From an uncultured Prevotellaceae bacterium (GTDB lineage Bacteria > Bacteroidota > Bacteroidia > Bacteroidales > Bacteroidaceae): DNA of 50,047 nt. Below, piece by piece: positions 25,924-32,592 of this stretch. A program made the position numbers and the translations under genes. Every line of letters starts with the position of its first letter. The stretch's first letter is position 1. The notes beneath the pieces were generated by a model. That model was given only the letters and a program-made list of their open reading frames with translations. It was not told the origin of the DNA and did not search any database. The stretch is taken from the NCBI GenBank assembly GCA_902774925.1, contig CACYKE010000012.1, positions 1 to 50,047 of the forward strand, read 5' to 3'.

Positions 25924-26226
25924 CTATCGTTTATATGTAGGATGATAGCAGCTTTCCAAAACCCTTTCCAAATCACTCTCACGATAAAGCACCTTACCAC
26001 CCAATAATATATAAGGTAGCACGCCATCATTACGGTATTCTTGTAGTGTTCGTCGGCTGACCTTCAGAATCTGTGCAACCTCTTTGTCTGTTAAGTAGCG
26101 TTCACCATCAAGCAATGGGCGATAATTGCCTATCACCTTCTTGTATAGGGCAAGCACCTCCTTCATGTTCTCCAACGCATTCTTTACGCCAACGTTATGA
26201 GGCATTATCAGTTCGTTCATAGGCAC
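25924..26226 (-). CDS. Helix-turn-helix (excisionase-like) protein, second of pair
   Basis: A 100-residue DNA-binding protein. Residues about 45-95 form a MerR/excisionase-like winged helix: YLTDKEVAQILKVSRRTLQ, then GVLPYILLGGKVLYRESDLERVLE. Proteins of this kind accompany tyrosine recombinases in Bacteroides integrative elements and commonly steer excision or transcription. It overlaps the end of the upstream partner by 10 bases, so they are translationally coupled. The first 40 residues are an uncharacterised helical segment. Confidence 0.85.
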   Translation of the reverse strand: MPMNELIMPHNVGVKNALENMKEVLALYKKVIGNYRPLLDGERYLTDKEVAQILKVSRRTLQEYRNDGVLPYILLGGKVLYRESDLERVLESCYHPTYKR

Positions 26227-26537
26227 TCCGTTTTGAGGTTACACATCTTGATATCCTTATCTCTACTAGCCACAACATGAAGAATACTCTCCACATCCTC
26301 AGGCTTATAGTATACCTTACGGTTGATTTGAGAGTAGGCCAACGTTCCGTTGTCACGAAGCGTTTGTAATGTTCTTGGACTGATGTTCAGCATCTGGCAC
26401 ACGTCTTGGTTATCAAGCCAATCGCCTAACCTTTTGTCTGTGCCTCTATCTGCCATTGCTCTCATTTGTGTGACGAAACTATTGAAGCTCGTCAGCAGTT
26501 CCTCATAGGTACTGCGCTCAATTGAAATTACTTCCAT
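26217..26537 (-). CDS. Helix-turn-helix (excisionase-like) protein, first of pair
   Basis: A 106-residue DNA-binding protein starting MEVISIERSTYEELL. Its C-terminal half reads WLDNQDVCQMLNISPRTLQ, then GTLAYSQINRKVYYKPEDV, the same fold as its downstream partner. I chose the ATG at 26537, not the open start at 26627, because a plausible -7 element (minus-strand TACCTTTA near 26565) lies between and the chain from MEVI is typical of the family. The pair probably regulates the recombinase or excision. Confidence 0.85.
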   Translation of the reverse strand: MEVISIERSTYEELLTSFNSFVTQMRAMADRGTDKRLGDWLDNQDVCQMLNISPRTLQTLRDNGTLAYSQINRKVYYKPEDVESILHVVASRDKDIKMCNLKTECL

Positions 26538-26679
26538 GTCTTGTTTAGTTTTTGAAATTTGCGGGTAAAGGTACACTATATTCATCAGACGTGGAGCCTT
26601 TGAAAAAAACTGTTCATGAAATAACAATTCAACAAATTCCCTAAACTATAAAACCATTCCACTGAGCTTGCTCTAACAT

Positions 26680-26781
26680 GTGTAGCCATCCCTGTAGCAT
26701 CTGATGCTAAGTGGGTAGTAGGCTACCCCTATTGTGGCAGTTATAGTGGCATCTTGCCACAAACTGCGTATTAGGCTACAC
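26680..26781. other. Cloverleaf-like nested inverted repeats
   Basis: An outer perfect 8-bp stem, GTGTAGCC (26680-26687) with GGCTACAC (26774-26781), encloses three separate perfect hairpins: TAGCAT/ATGCTA (26695-26709), GGGTAG/CTACCC (26713-26728) and TTGTGGCA/TGCCACAA (26732-26762). Folded, this is a four-way junction of about 100 bases. It lies upstream of the helix-turn-helix pair in a non-coding stretch. It is not a tRNA: arm sizes and T-loop sequence do not fit. It could be a single-strand origin, transfer origin, recombinase or excision complex site, or an RNA; the sequence does not decide. Confidence 0.6.
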
Positions 26782-27109
26782 CCTTATAAGGAACATATTT
26801 GCGGCATTCATAAACAGAAGCAAATCAAAGACGGGAAAATTAATGCATGGTCACACTATCATCTATAGTGGCTGGCTTCACTCCATTGAGTACAGGCAGA
26901 ATTCACTTGAAGATAATGTCTCAGCACAAGTGATAAAGGACAAGAAGAGAAATCTGTTCTTGCAGATTAGTAGGACACCAATTTGCGCAATGGTATAGGG
27001 AGCAGTTTGGATTATCTAAAAAAGAGACTTAAAGGAAAGGAAATAAGCTTAAAGCCTATCTCATTTCTTATTATTAACATGTGTTTTTATTATTTTCTCT
27101 TATTTCTGA
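26782..27109. other. Non-coding stretch, nothing recognised
   Basis: No ORF with a recognisable product. A 50-codon frame from about 26843 has no start signal or similarity that I recognise. The region becomes strongly AT-rich toward 27100. Confidence 0.5.
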
Positions 27110-27139
27110 TTGAAATCTCGAAGATATTTCGTATTTTTG
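27110..27139 (+). promoter_or_regulatory. Promoter of the structured RNA and downstream cassette
   Basis: TTG at 27110-27112 and TATTTTTG at 27132-27139 are 19 bases apart, a strong Bacteroidetes promoter. Transcription should begin near 27145, immediately ahead of the structured RNA. Confidence 0.75.
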
Positions 27140-27144
27140 CACAC

Positions 27145-27323
27145 GGATTTCGTATTTGTACGTTTTCCAAGACATATTGCTCGATAGTCACACAATCACC
27201 ACCGTTGATATACGAGCAAACCTTCATTATTGGGACTGCTACCCAAACGGGCGCAGCTTTCCCATATTTGAAGGTGGTTTGTGGTGAACCGTGTGACGTA
27301 TGGCGAATGTCTGCGCCTTTTTT
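27145..27323 (+). ncRNA. Pseudoknotted structured RNA ending in a U-run
   Basis: Three sets of exact complementary segments cross one another. Helix A is TTGCTCG (27177-27183) with CGAGCAA (27213-27219). Helix B is GTCACAC (27187-27193) with GTGTGAC (27291-27297), continued by CACCAC (27197-27202) with GTGGTG (27281-27286). Helix C is GGCGCAG (27250-27256) with CTGCGCC (27311-27317), followed by six T's (27318-27323). B's 5' strand lies in A's loop and C's 5' strand lies in B's loop, so the fold is a chain of pseudoknots closed by a terminator-like end. There is no convincing ORF. It may be a free small RNA or an attenuator/riboswitch leader for the gene starting 54 bases later. No known RNA family was recognised. 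Confidence 0.65.
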
Positions 27324-27376
27324 AAGTCATTGATGATAAGAGTAATTATAGGTTCAACAAATAAAAGCAAACAATT

Positions 27377-28156
27377 ATGAAGAGGATTATTAGTTTCTTA
27401 TTTGCGATGTCATCAATAATGTCATTCGCTCAGCAGTTGGATGGTTACAATTGTATTTTTCTTAATTCTCACACAAATAATCAGTGGGGACTTGATGACC
27501 GTATCAAGAGTTCCTTTATTGAAAAGGGATTCAAAGTAGTAACTTCTCGAGATGAAATATCCAAGAAACCAAATGAACGACTGGCAACACTGGAATTAAC
27601 TTATAGCTTTGAAATAAAATATGGTGGAACACCTTTTAACTTCAAACTGGTAAACATGTTGGGTGAAAAAGTATTTGAAGCTGAAGGTGTTGGTAATACT
27701 ATGTCTGCGAAAGCCGATGCTAATCGTGCATGTAAGAGAGCACTAGGAAAAATGGAAAAACTGCCATATAAATATGATCCTTCAAAAACGCCAAAGTTGC
27801 CAACTCCTACTACAGAAAAGTCATCATGGACAGATAGTCAAATCAAAGATTATTTGTCATCAGCAGATATTGATGAAATAGAAGGAATCTATAAAAATAT
27901 GGGTGGACCTTTTTACAAATTAGCTATCTTGGAAGATAATGGTAAATACCTTGCTATCGTAATGGATACCGACCGTTCTAATTGGTTTGTTGGTAGTGTA
28001 AAAATTATATTTGAAAAATTGAAGGATAAATTTTATAATACCAGTTATTATGATGATAATTATTCAAGATTGGAAACCATCTCAGAAATTAGTGTTGATG
28101 GTGTGCTTAAAATAGGAGACTACTCATATATGAAAATTTATCCAATAACGAAATAA
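27377..28156 (+). CDS. Secreted protein of unknown function
   Basis: A 259-residue protein with signal peptide MKRIISFLFAMSSIMSFAQ. The first half after the signal (about 20-130) has alternating strands and helices, ending GNTMSAKADANRACKRALGKM; I have seen similar arrangements in periplasmic Bacteroidetes proteins but cannot name a family. A proline/threonine linker, PSKTPKLPTPTTEKSSW, leads to a second domain (about 150-259) with DIDEIEGIYKNMGGPFYKLAIL and YLAIVMDTDRSNWFVG. Codon use is AT-rich, unlike the metabolic genes nearby. It is the first gene after the structured RNA and heads a plus-strand run of four ORFs. Confidence 0.7.
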   Translation: MKRIISFLFAMSSIMSFAQQLDGYNCIFLNSHTNNQWGLDDRIKSSFIEKGFKVVTSRDEISKKPNERLATLELTYSFEIKYGGTPFNFKLVNMLGEKVFEAEGVGNTMSAKADANRACKRALGKMEKLPYKYDPSKTPKLPTPTTEKSSWTDSQIKDYLSSADIDEIEGIYKNMGGPFYKLAILEDNGKYLAIVMDTDRSNWFVGSVKIIFEKLKDKFYNTSYYDDNYSRLETISEISVDGVLKIGDYSYMKIYPITK

Positions 28157-28171
28157 GCTATTATTTCCAGC

Positions 28172-28354
28172 ATGGCTTTTGAAGATGATATGATTGAGGC
28201 CGGATATTCTGATGAACAAGAATATCTTGATAGTTTAATTGACGATTTTGAAGATAACTACAGACGTCAACAAGATTGTGAGTTGGAATATGACGACGAT
28301 TACGTTCATATTATACTTAAAATTCAAACTGATTCAAGATGCAAATTAATGTAA
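28172..28354 (+). CDS. Small acidic protein of unknown function
   Basis: A 60-residue, strongly acidic protein (MAFEDDMIEAGYSDEQEYLDSLIDDFEDNY at its front, 30 residues of which the part EDDMIEAGYSDEQEYLD resembles the N-terminus of several Bacteroidales hypothetical proteins I recall). It starts 15 bases after the previous stop and its end overlaps the next ORF by 16 bases, which supports translation. The acidic composition would suit a partner-binding or DNA-mimic role, but that is speculation. Confidence 0.5.
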   Translation: MAFEDDMIEAGYSDEQEYLDSLIDDFEDNYRRQQDCELEYDDDYVHIILKIQTDSRCKLM

Positions 28355-28668
28355 GTACCTCCAATGTAGATTGGAATTTTGAAATAGCGAACAGATATCT
28401 TCCTGTAAGATTGTCAACAACGCATTTTGATGGATATGGTGAGTGTATCGTCATTGTGGCAAACAGAGCCGACGGGATGACTTCTGAAATCACCGAGAAC
28501 AATAATTCAGAAGTGTTTATTACACTTATGGATAAATACCTATATGAAGACGTGAAAGCAAAAGTGTTAGGTATGGATTATTGGAAACCCAATACGCATT
28601 ACAACACTTTTGATGGTTTCGCTGATGGAATAAAGAGAAAAATTCATTTAGATGGTTCTGTGTTTTAA
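28339..28668 (+). CDS. Small protein of unknown function
   Basis: A 109-residue protein beginning MQINVSTSNVDWNFEIANRY, with a mixed strand/helix pattern and a tail KPNTHYNTFDGFADGIKRKI. No signal peptide, membrane helix or known motif. The ATG at 28339 lies inside the preceding ORF in another frame; the in-frame TGA 12 bases upstream limits the start. It belongs to the AT-rich four-gene run. Confidence 0.6.
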   Translation: MQINVSTSNVDWNFEIANRYLPVRLSTTHFDGYGECIVIVANRADGMTSEITENNNSEVFITLMDKYLYEDVKAKVLGMDYWKPNTHYNTFDGFADGIKRKIHLDGSVF

Positions 28669-28731
28669 ATTCAAGCCGTCGAATTATTAGCGAAAACCAT
28701 AGTTTTTAACAATACTATAAGCATTACTAAT

Positions 28732-30330
28732 ATGTCAATAAAAGAATTTCTCGATAGCGAAAGGAACTCTTTTGATTCCTTATTACAAGATTACGACAAC
28801 ATGCAACCTCTATATGCATGTCCCGTATTGGCGACAAATCAATTTTCATATGTTTATGATTCCTGTCCAATGTTTTGGGATTTAGACAAAGGCTTTTTCC
28901 TAAAAGAGGACAAAATAATACCAAATGTTGATTTACATGGCTCTGATGACCTAATTCCACAGCTGTATTTGAAATCATCATCAAGGTTTTATAACACATA
29001 CGTAGAAGACAAACATATTGGAATGACATATACGTTCTATTCCAAATTAGCTTGCCATAAAATCTATCAATTTTTTGATGAAGACGGAGAAGGTACACAT
29101 GGTATTGAACCTTTTTCTTACAAAAGGATGCCTTCTTTTTTTGAGGACCCCAATAATCTTCCAGATTGGTTAATTGAAGGAATGATTAATGAAGACAACG
29201 TGATTGGAATGGTGTGCATTGAGGCATCGGTTTCCAAGGAGCGAATTGGAGTGTTCTCATTATTATTAAATAGACCACGTAAAATGGAACGTCTTCACAA
29301 ATTTGATCTTTATGAAATATTTGATTACCAAAAGGTCTATCTGGAATCCTCCTATTTAAAATCATATAATACAAAGATTTTAGTATGGGCATTTGTTCAT
29401 GACCTCAAAAAGGGTACAGGGCTTGCTAAATTACAAGTAATTGGTGATGAAGAGAATGCAAGGAATCTTCATAGTTACATTAGATGTAATTATGAAAGAT
29501 TTACTGACGAGAAAAAAGATGAATGCGTATTGCTGTATCCTGATGAATATAAAAAGTTCACACCATCAGATGAGATTTATCAAAGGCTTGTTATTGATAC
29601 GGTAATGAGTATGGCAACAACGATTCGTCGTTGGGGGCTTGGCGGATCTTATGCTGTTGCAGCCATTACAGGAGACGAATCGGTTACAAATCTGATGGTT
29701 ACAACAATTAAGAAGATTGATAACAACAAGAAGATTACTTTAAAATTACCCTGTGAATACCAGTTCCCACTAACCATCGTTCTTTCATTCATGAACATGA
29801 TGTATGGGGAAAATATTCCGATAAAAGCACCTCTCGGCTTTTGGTTGTATTACTTACTATTTGAATACAGGAAAAGATGTTCCCAAGAAGAATTACCATT
29901 CATCAATACCCTTATGGTATTTACATTGAGAAACAATTTGAGTTCATTTGCTAAATTTTTCAGTGTAATCAAGCAAAAAACGTTTATTGAAGAGATAAAG
30001 ACGAAAGGATTCTTTGGAACAAAAGTTAAAACAGTTAGTAGCGATTGGATTTCTCGTGACAACAACTCATGCGTATTCGAGCTTATCTATTATTTCTCAG
30101 GAAATGGTGAGACACAGTGGGACAAATTATCATCGGAAGAGCAGCAGTTTTGGAGCAGAAGGCTTGATAATGAAATAGAATACGAGGCGATTCTTCAACA
30201 ACTTCAAAGAGACGGACAACATACCACGATGGGGATTGAAAAACAACGGGAATTCTATGCAAGTCAATTATATGAGGCTATCAAGTCTGAAATCGATAAT
30301 AATAATTTCTACATGAGGGACTATAATTGA
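28732..30330 (+). CDS. Large protein of unknown function in island cargo
   Basis: A 532-residue, probably cytoplasmic protein with no signal peptide. It is rich in aromatic residues and lysine. A stretch around 270-400 (SMATTIRRWGLGGSYAVAAIT, PLTIVLSFMNMMYGENIPIKAP) is moderately hydrophobic but not clearly membrane-spanning. The C-terminus is helical and charged (SSEEQQFWSRRLDNEIEYE, KQREFYASQLYEAIKSE). I looked for reverse transcriptase (YxDD), nuclease, helicase, kinase, TIR and NTPase signatures and found none. It starts 63 bases after the 109-residue ORF and closes the cassette, converging on the NYN gene. A long unknown gene on a small island is a typical profile for a defence or stress effector, but that is inference. 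Confidence 0.75.
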   Translation: MSIKEFLDSERNSFDSLLQDYDNMQPLYACPVLATNQFSYVYDSCPMFWDLDKGFFLKEDKIIPNVDLHGSDDLIPQLYLKSSSRFYNTYVEDKHIGMTYTFYSKLACHKIYQFFDEDGEGTHGIEPFSYKRMPSFFEDPNNLPDWLIEGMINEDNVIGMVCIEASVSKERIGVFSLLLNRPRKMERLHKFDLYEIFDYQKVYLESSYLKSYNTKILVWAFVHDLKKGTGLAKLQVIGDEENARNLHSYIRCNYERFTDEKKDECVLLYPDEYKKFTPSDEIYQRLVIDTVMSMATTIRRWGLGGSYAVAAITGDESVTNLMVTTIKKIDNNKKITLKLPCEYQFPLTIVLSFMNMMYGENIPIKAPLGFWLYYLLFEYRKRCSQEELPFINTLMVFTLRNNLSSFAKFFSVIKQKTFIEEIKTKGFFGTKVKTVSSDWISRDNNSCVFELIYYFSGNGETQWDKLSSEEQQFWSRRLDNEIEYEAILQQLQRDGQHTTMGIEKQREFYASQLYEAIKSEIDNNNFYMRDYN

Positions 30331-30388
30331 CGGGCAAAAACATAAGTGAACATTATCAGAAGAACGTTGTTTTACTATAAAAACTAAT

Positions 30389-30427
30389 CGTGAGGATGCC
30401 GCCACAAATTGCCAACGCATCCTCACG
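30389..30427. terminator. Eleven-bp hairpin between convergent cargo genes
   Basis: CGTGAGGATGC (30389-30399) pairs exactly with GCATCCTCACG (30417-30427), with a 17-base loop. On the minus strand the stem is followed by ATTAGTTTTTAT. It separates the plus-strand cassette from the minus-strand KilA-N/NYN pair. Confidence 0.65.
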
Positions 30428-30471
30428 AAAGAAATGTCACATTCTGTCTTATATACAAATCTTGTTGATGA

Positions 30472-30492
30472 TTGTATCAAATTTTGATACAA
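30472..30492. promoter_or_regulatory. Twenty-one-base perfect palindrome
   Basis: TTGTATCAAA (30472-30481) and TTTGATACAA (30483-30492) flank a single central T. There is no loop long enough for a good hairpin, so a dimeric protein-binding site is more likely than a terminator. It lies just past the NYN stop codon. Confidence 0.5.
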
Positions 30493-30516
30493 CAGACTGT
30501 TCTCTTGCTAAACTAA

Positions 30517-31275
30517 TTAGCCATTCCGCTTTACATAAACATGTTTGATACGGCTATCTCCAGAATTTCTCTTATCTATCGTAAAATGAGTTTTACAAGA
30601 TTCAATTAAAGGAGTCAATTTAGGAAATCCATAGTTACGAGGGTCAAAGTCTGGTTTCTTTTTGAGTATAAGATTCCCAACTTCAGCGAGAAATGCCCAC
30701 CCACTATCATCTGCCAAATCATCTATTGACTGATTTAGAAGACTTATTATGTCATTTCCAATAGCATCTTTGACTTTTGTTGGTTTAGAAACTTCTTTGG
30801 TCGTTTTGCTATCATGCACATTTTGAGTTTCATTATTGCCAAGTATTTCTATATAGATAAACTTGTCACATGAAACAATAAAGGGTTTAGGCGTCTTCTT
30901 TTCTCCCATACCAATGACAAATTTGCCAGCTTCTCTCAATCTTGTTGCTAAACGAGTAAAGTCACTATCGCTCGACACGATGCAAAAACCATCAACTTGA
31001 TCGACATGTAAGATGTCCATTGCATCAATGATCATAGCAGAATCAGTAGCGTTTTTCCCTGTTGTATAACTATATTGCTGAACAGGTGTTATTGCATTCT
31101 CTAACAAAACTGATTTCCAACCAGACACAGAGGGTTTTGTCCAATCTCCATAAATCCTCTTTATAGTAGGGTTACCATATTTGGCAACCTCATCCAACAT
31201 TTCCCTAACACGAGAATACGGCACATTGTCAGCATCAAATAGTACGGCTAATTTGTTTTCTTTGTTTGTACTCAT
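30517..31275 (-). CDS. NYN-domain putative RNase with OST-HTH/LOTUS-like domain
   Basis: A 252-residue cytoplasmic protein. Residues about 8-150 are a NYN (PIN-like) nuclease domain of the LabA/YaaK-MARF1 group: acidic metal-binding residues appear in AVLFDADNVPY, TDSAMIIDAMDIL and CIVSSDSDFTRLATRLRE. After a lysine/threonine-rich linker (about 155-170), residues 175-250 resemble an OST-HTH/LOTUS domain (SLLNQSID...FLAEVGNLILKKKPDFDPRNYGFPKLTPLIE...HVYVKR), which binds RNA in related proteins. It probably cleaves or handles RNA. It begins 11 bases after the KilA-N stop, so the two form an operon. Its place on a mobile island beside KilA-N makes an anti-phage role plausible but unproved. Confidence 0.87.
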   Translation of the reverse strand: MSTNKENKLAVLFDADNVPYSRVREMLDEVAKYGNPTIKRIYGDWTKPSVSGWKSVLLENAITPVQQYSYTTGKNATDSAMIIDAMDILHVDQVDGFCIVSSDSDFTRLATRLREAGKFVIGMGEKKTPKPFIVSCDKFIYIEILGNNETQNVHDSKTTKEVSKPTKVKDAIGNDIISLLNQSIDDLADDSGWAFLAEVGNLILKKKPDFDPRNYGFPKLTPLIESCKTHFTIDKRNSGDSRIKHVYVKRNG

Positions 31276-31286
31276 AATCTTGACAT

Positions 31287-32087
31287 CTATTTTAACACAT
31301 TTCTATTGTTGTTTCCTTCAAGCACTTGCATTTGTTGAATGGCAATCTGATTGAGTTTGATAAGTCTCTCGCTTTGTTGAACACCCTCGTTGATTAACAC
31401 AGCGTTGATATTTTCCATGTTTGAGAGGCATATCAATTCATTGATAGTGGCATAATCGCGGATATTGCCTTTCAATTCTGGATTAGCTTCTCGCCATTGC
31501 TTAGCAGTCATTCCAAACATGGCCACATTTAGTACATCGGCCTCTTCGGCATAGATGATACTTGCCTGCGCAGAAGTGATTTCTTCAGGGATCAAATGGC
31601 TTTTGATGGCGTCAGTATGAATATGGTAGTTAATCTTGGATAGTTCTCTCTTAGCCGTCCAGCCCAACATTTTCTGCTCCTCGGCTTTCAGTCGTTGGTA
31701 TTCTTTGACCAGCAGCAACTGGAATTTAGGGCTTATCCACATACCAAAGTGGTAGGCAATATCACGGTGGGCGTACGTGCCACCATATCGTCCTGCTTTT
31801 GAGAAGATACCAATAGCACCAGTCTTTTCTATCCAGGTCTTGACAGACAGAACAAAGTTATTACTGCCCGCCATATTTCTAAATGTACCGAATTCGGTAC
31901 AATTAAAATTGGGGTTGTAGAGCATTTCCCATTCACCAAGGTACTCAATCGTGCTTTTCAGACTGAGCCAACGGAAGATGATGTGCTCCTGCAATTGACT
32001 ACGAGCCATATCGGTCAGCGAAATGTAGTCATCGTCATTGTGCGAAACGATGGTTATCTCCGTATTTTGGACGTTAATCTTTGCCAT
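31287..32087 (-). CDS. KilA-N domain protein
   Basis: A 266-residue protein with an N-terminal KilA-N DNA-binding domain (about 5-125): DDDYISLTDMARSQL, VKTWIEKTGAIGIFSKAGRYGGTYAHRDIAYHFGMWISPKFQLLLVKEYQRLK is the family core (cited here only by its landmark words GGTYAHRDIA and GMWISP). The remaining part is helical, with ADVLNVAMFGMTAKQWREANP and INELICLSNMENINAVLI. KilA-N proteins come from large DNA viruses and phages and occur in many Bacteroidetes mobile islands; their exact role is unclear. It has a TACCTTTG -7 element 31 bases upstream and is followed directly by the NYN gene. Confidence 0.9.
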   Translation of the reverse strand: MAKINVQNTEITIVSHNDDDYISLTDMARSQLQEHIIFRWLSLKSTIEYLGEWEMLYNPNFNCTEFGTFRNMAGSNNFVLSVKTWIEKTGAIGIFSKAGRYGGTYAHRDIAYHFGMWISPKFQLLLVKEYQRLKAEEQKMLGWTAKRELSKINYHIHTDAIKSHLIPEEITSAQASIIYAEEADVLNVAMFGMTAKQWREANPELKGNIRDYATINELICLSNMENINAVLINEGVQQSERLIKLNQIAIQQMQVLEGNNNRNVLK

Positions 32088-32117
32088 AAGCGATCTATCT
32101 GTTATATATTATGTGTG

Positions 32118-32125
32118 CAAAGGTA
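32118..32125 (-). promoter_or_regulatory. -7 element of the KilA-N/NYN operon
   Basis: Minus-strand TACCTTTG, 31 bases upstream of the KilA-N ATG. The -33 box is not clear. Confidence 0.6.
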
Positions 32126-32297
32126 GTAAAATAAATCGAAACATAAGAATAATCAGCATAAAAATCGGTAGAAGGACGTAGCATAATACGCACTTTTCTG
32201 GCAGGTGCCACAAAAGATGCCGCAGTGATTGCAGAAACAGAGAGCAAGCTCGGAAGAAAAATGTATGAATAGATTTGCTTAATTGAAATAGAATGAT

Positions 32298-32351
32298 TAC
32301 CTTTGCACCCGATGATGAGCCATAGTACGGCTGGTGGCACATCGTCGGGTG
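32298..32351 (+). promoter_or_regulatory. Promoter-like element fused to a long hairpin near the right repeat
   Basis: TACCTTTG (32298-32305) is followed directly by CACCCGATGATG (32306-32317), which pairs with CATCGTCGGGTG (32340-32351) with one G-T wobble. Inside it AGCC (32318-32321) pairs with GGCT (32329-32332). TTCTTT follows the stem. No plus-strand gene lies downstream, so it may make a short RNA or be a protein-binding structure at the island end. Apart from this and the right repeat, the non-coding stretch 32126-32535 shows nothing I can name; the minus-strand open frames over it are not convincing. Confidence 0.4.
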
Positions 32352-32391
32352 TTCTTTGATGCATTTCATAGCAGAATGTGGAATTGAGTAC

Positions 32392-32413
32392 GGTTGCCAA
32401 TTCGTAACCCAGA
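32392..32413. repeat. Right direct repeat, candidate attR
   Basis: Matches 24383-24404 in 21 of 22 positions in the same orientation, the single difference being T for A at position ten. Beyond it the sequence returns to host-like character, with the terminator of hemicellulose operon 2 at 32539. Confidence 0.6.
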
Positions 32414-32538
32414 TTTTCCTCAATCCCCCAGACTGCCTTTATACAAAGAAAAGCTGAGAATTCTTGCAAAGTTACGAAAAAAATCTTTACACCCTTACTC
32501 CAATTTGTAACACAAACTTTTTCCAATGTTACAAAACA

Positions 32539-32581
32539 AATCCAGCCAAAGCGCTAAGCTCAAGCTGGATTGTAATTATGC
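32539..32581 (-). terminator. Terminator of hemicellulose operon 2
   Basis: AATCCAGC (32539-32546) pairs exactly with GCTGGATT (32574-32581). On the minus strand the stem is followed by TGTTTTGT, just past the esterase stop codon at 32593. Confidence 0.75.
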
Positions 32582-32592
32582 AAATACACCCG

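Larger units (their letters stand above)
24383..32413. mobile_element. Integrative island carried by a tyrosine recombinase
   Basis: An approximately 8.0-kb segment between near-identical 22-base direct repeats at 24383-24404 and 32392-32413. It contains, left to right, a tyrosine recombinase just inside the left repeat, two overlapping helix-turn-helix genes typical of excision control, a multi-hairpin structure, a promoter plus structured RNA, four genes of unknown function, and a convergent NYN/KilA-N pair. From about 27000 to 32100 the base composition is clearly AT-richer, and codon use differs from the flanking metabolic genes, supporting transfer. No mobilisation, conjugation, replication or capsid gene is visible, so it would need help to move between cells. 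The exact ends are inferred from the repeats alone. Confidence 0.72.

Noticed and set aside
26680-26781. tRNA gene as integration site
   Set aside because: The cloverleaf-like shape has wrong arm lengths and no T-loop consensus. No other tRNA was found near either repeat.
26843-26996. Short plus-strand ORF between the cloverleaf and the RNA promoter
   Set aside because: About 50 codons, no start signal, no similarity recognised.
27145-30330. Retron (structured RNA plus reverse transcriptase)
   Set aside because: The RNA position is suggestive, but none of the downstream proteins contains a YxDD or other reverse transcriptase motif.
24236-32480. A longer direct repeat, TGCAAAGTTACGAAAAAA at both island flanks
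   Set aside because: Both copies are the common promoter sequence on the minus strand, and their distances from the 22-base repeats differ, so they are not part of the element's ends.
32095-32526. Minus-strand 143- and 104-residue ORFs over the right island end
   Set aside because: They overlap each other in different frames, cross the right repeat and the KilA-N promoter, and show no domain. More likely non-coding.
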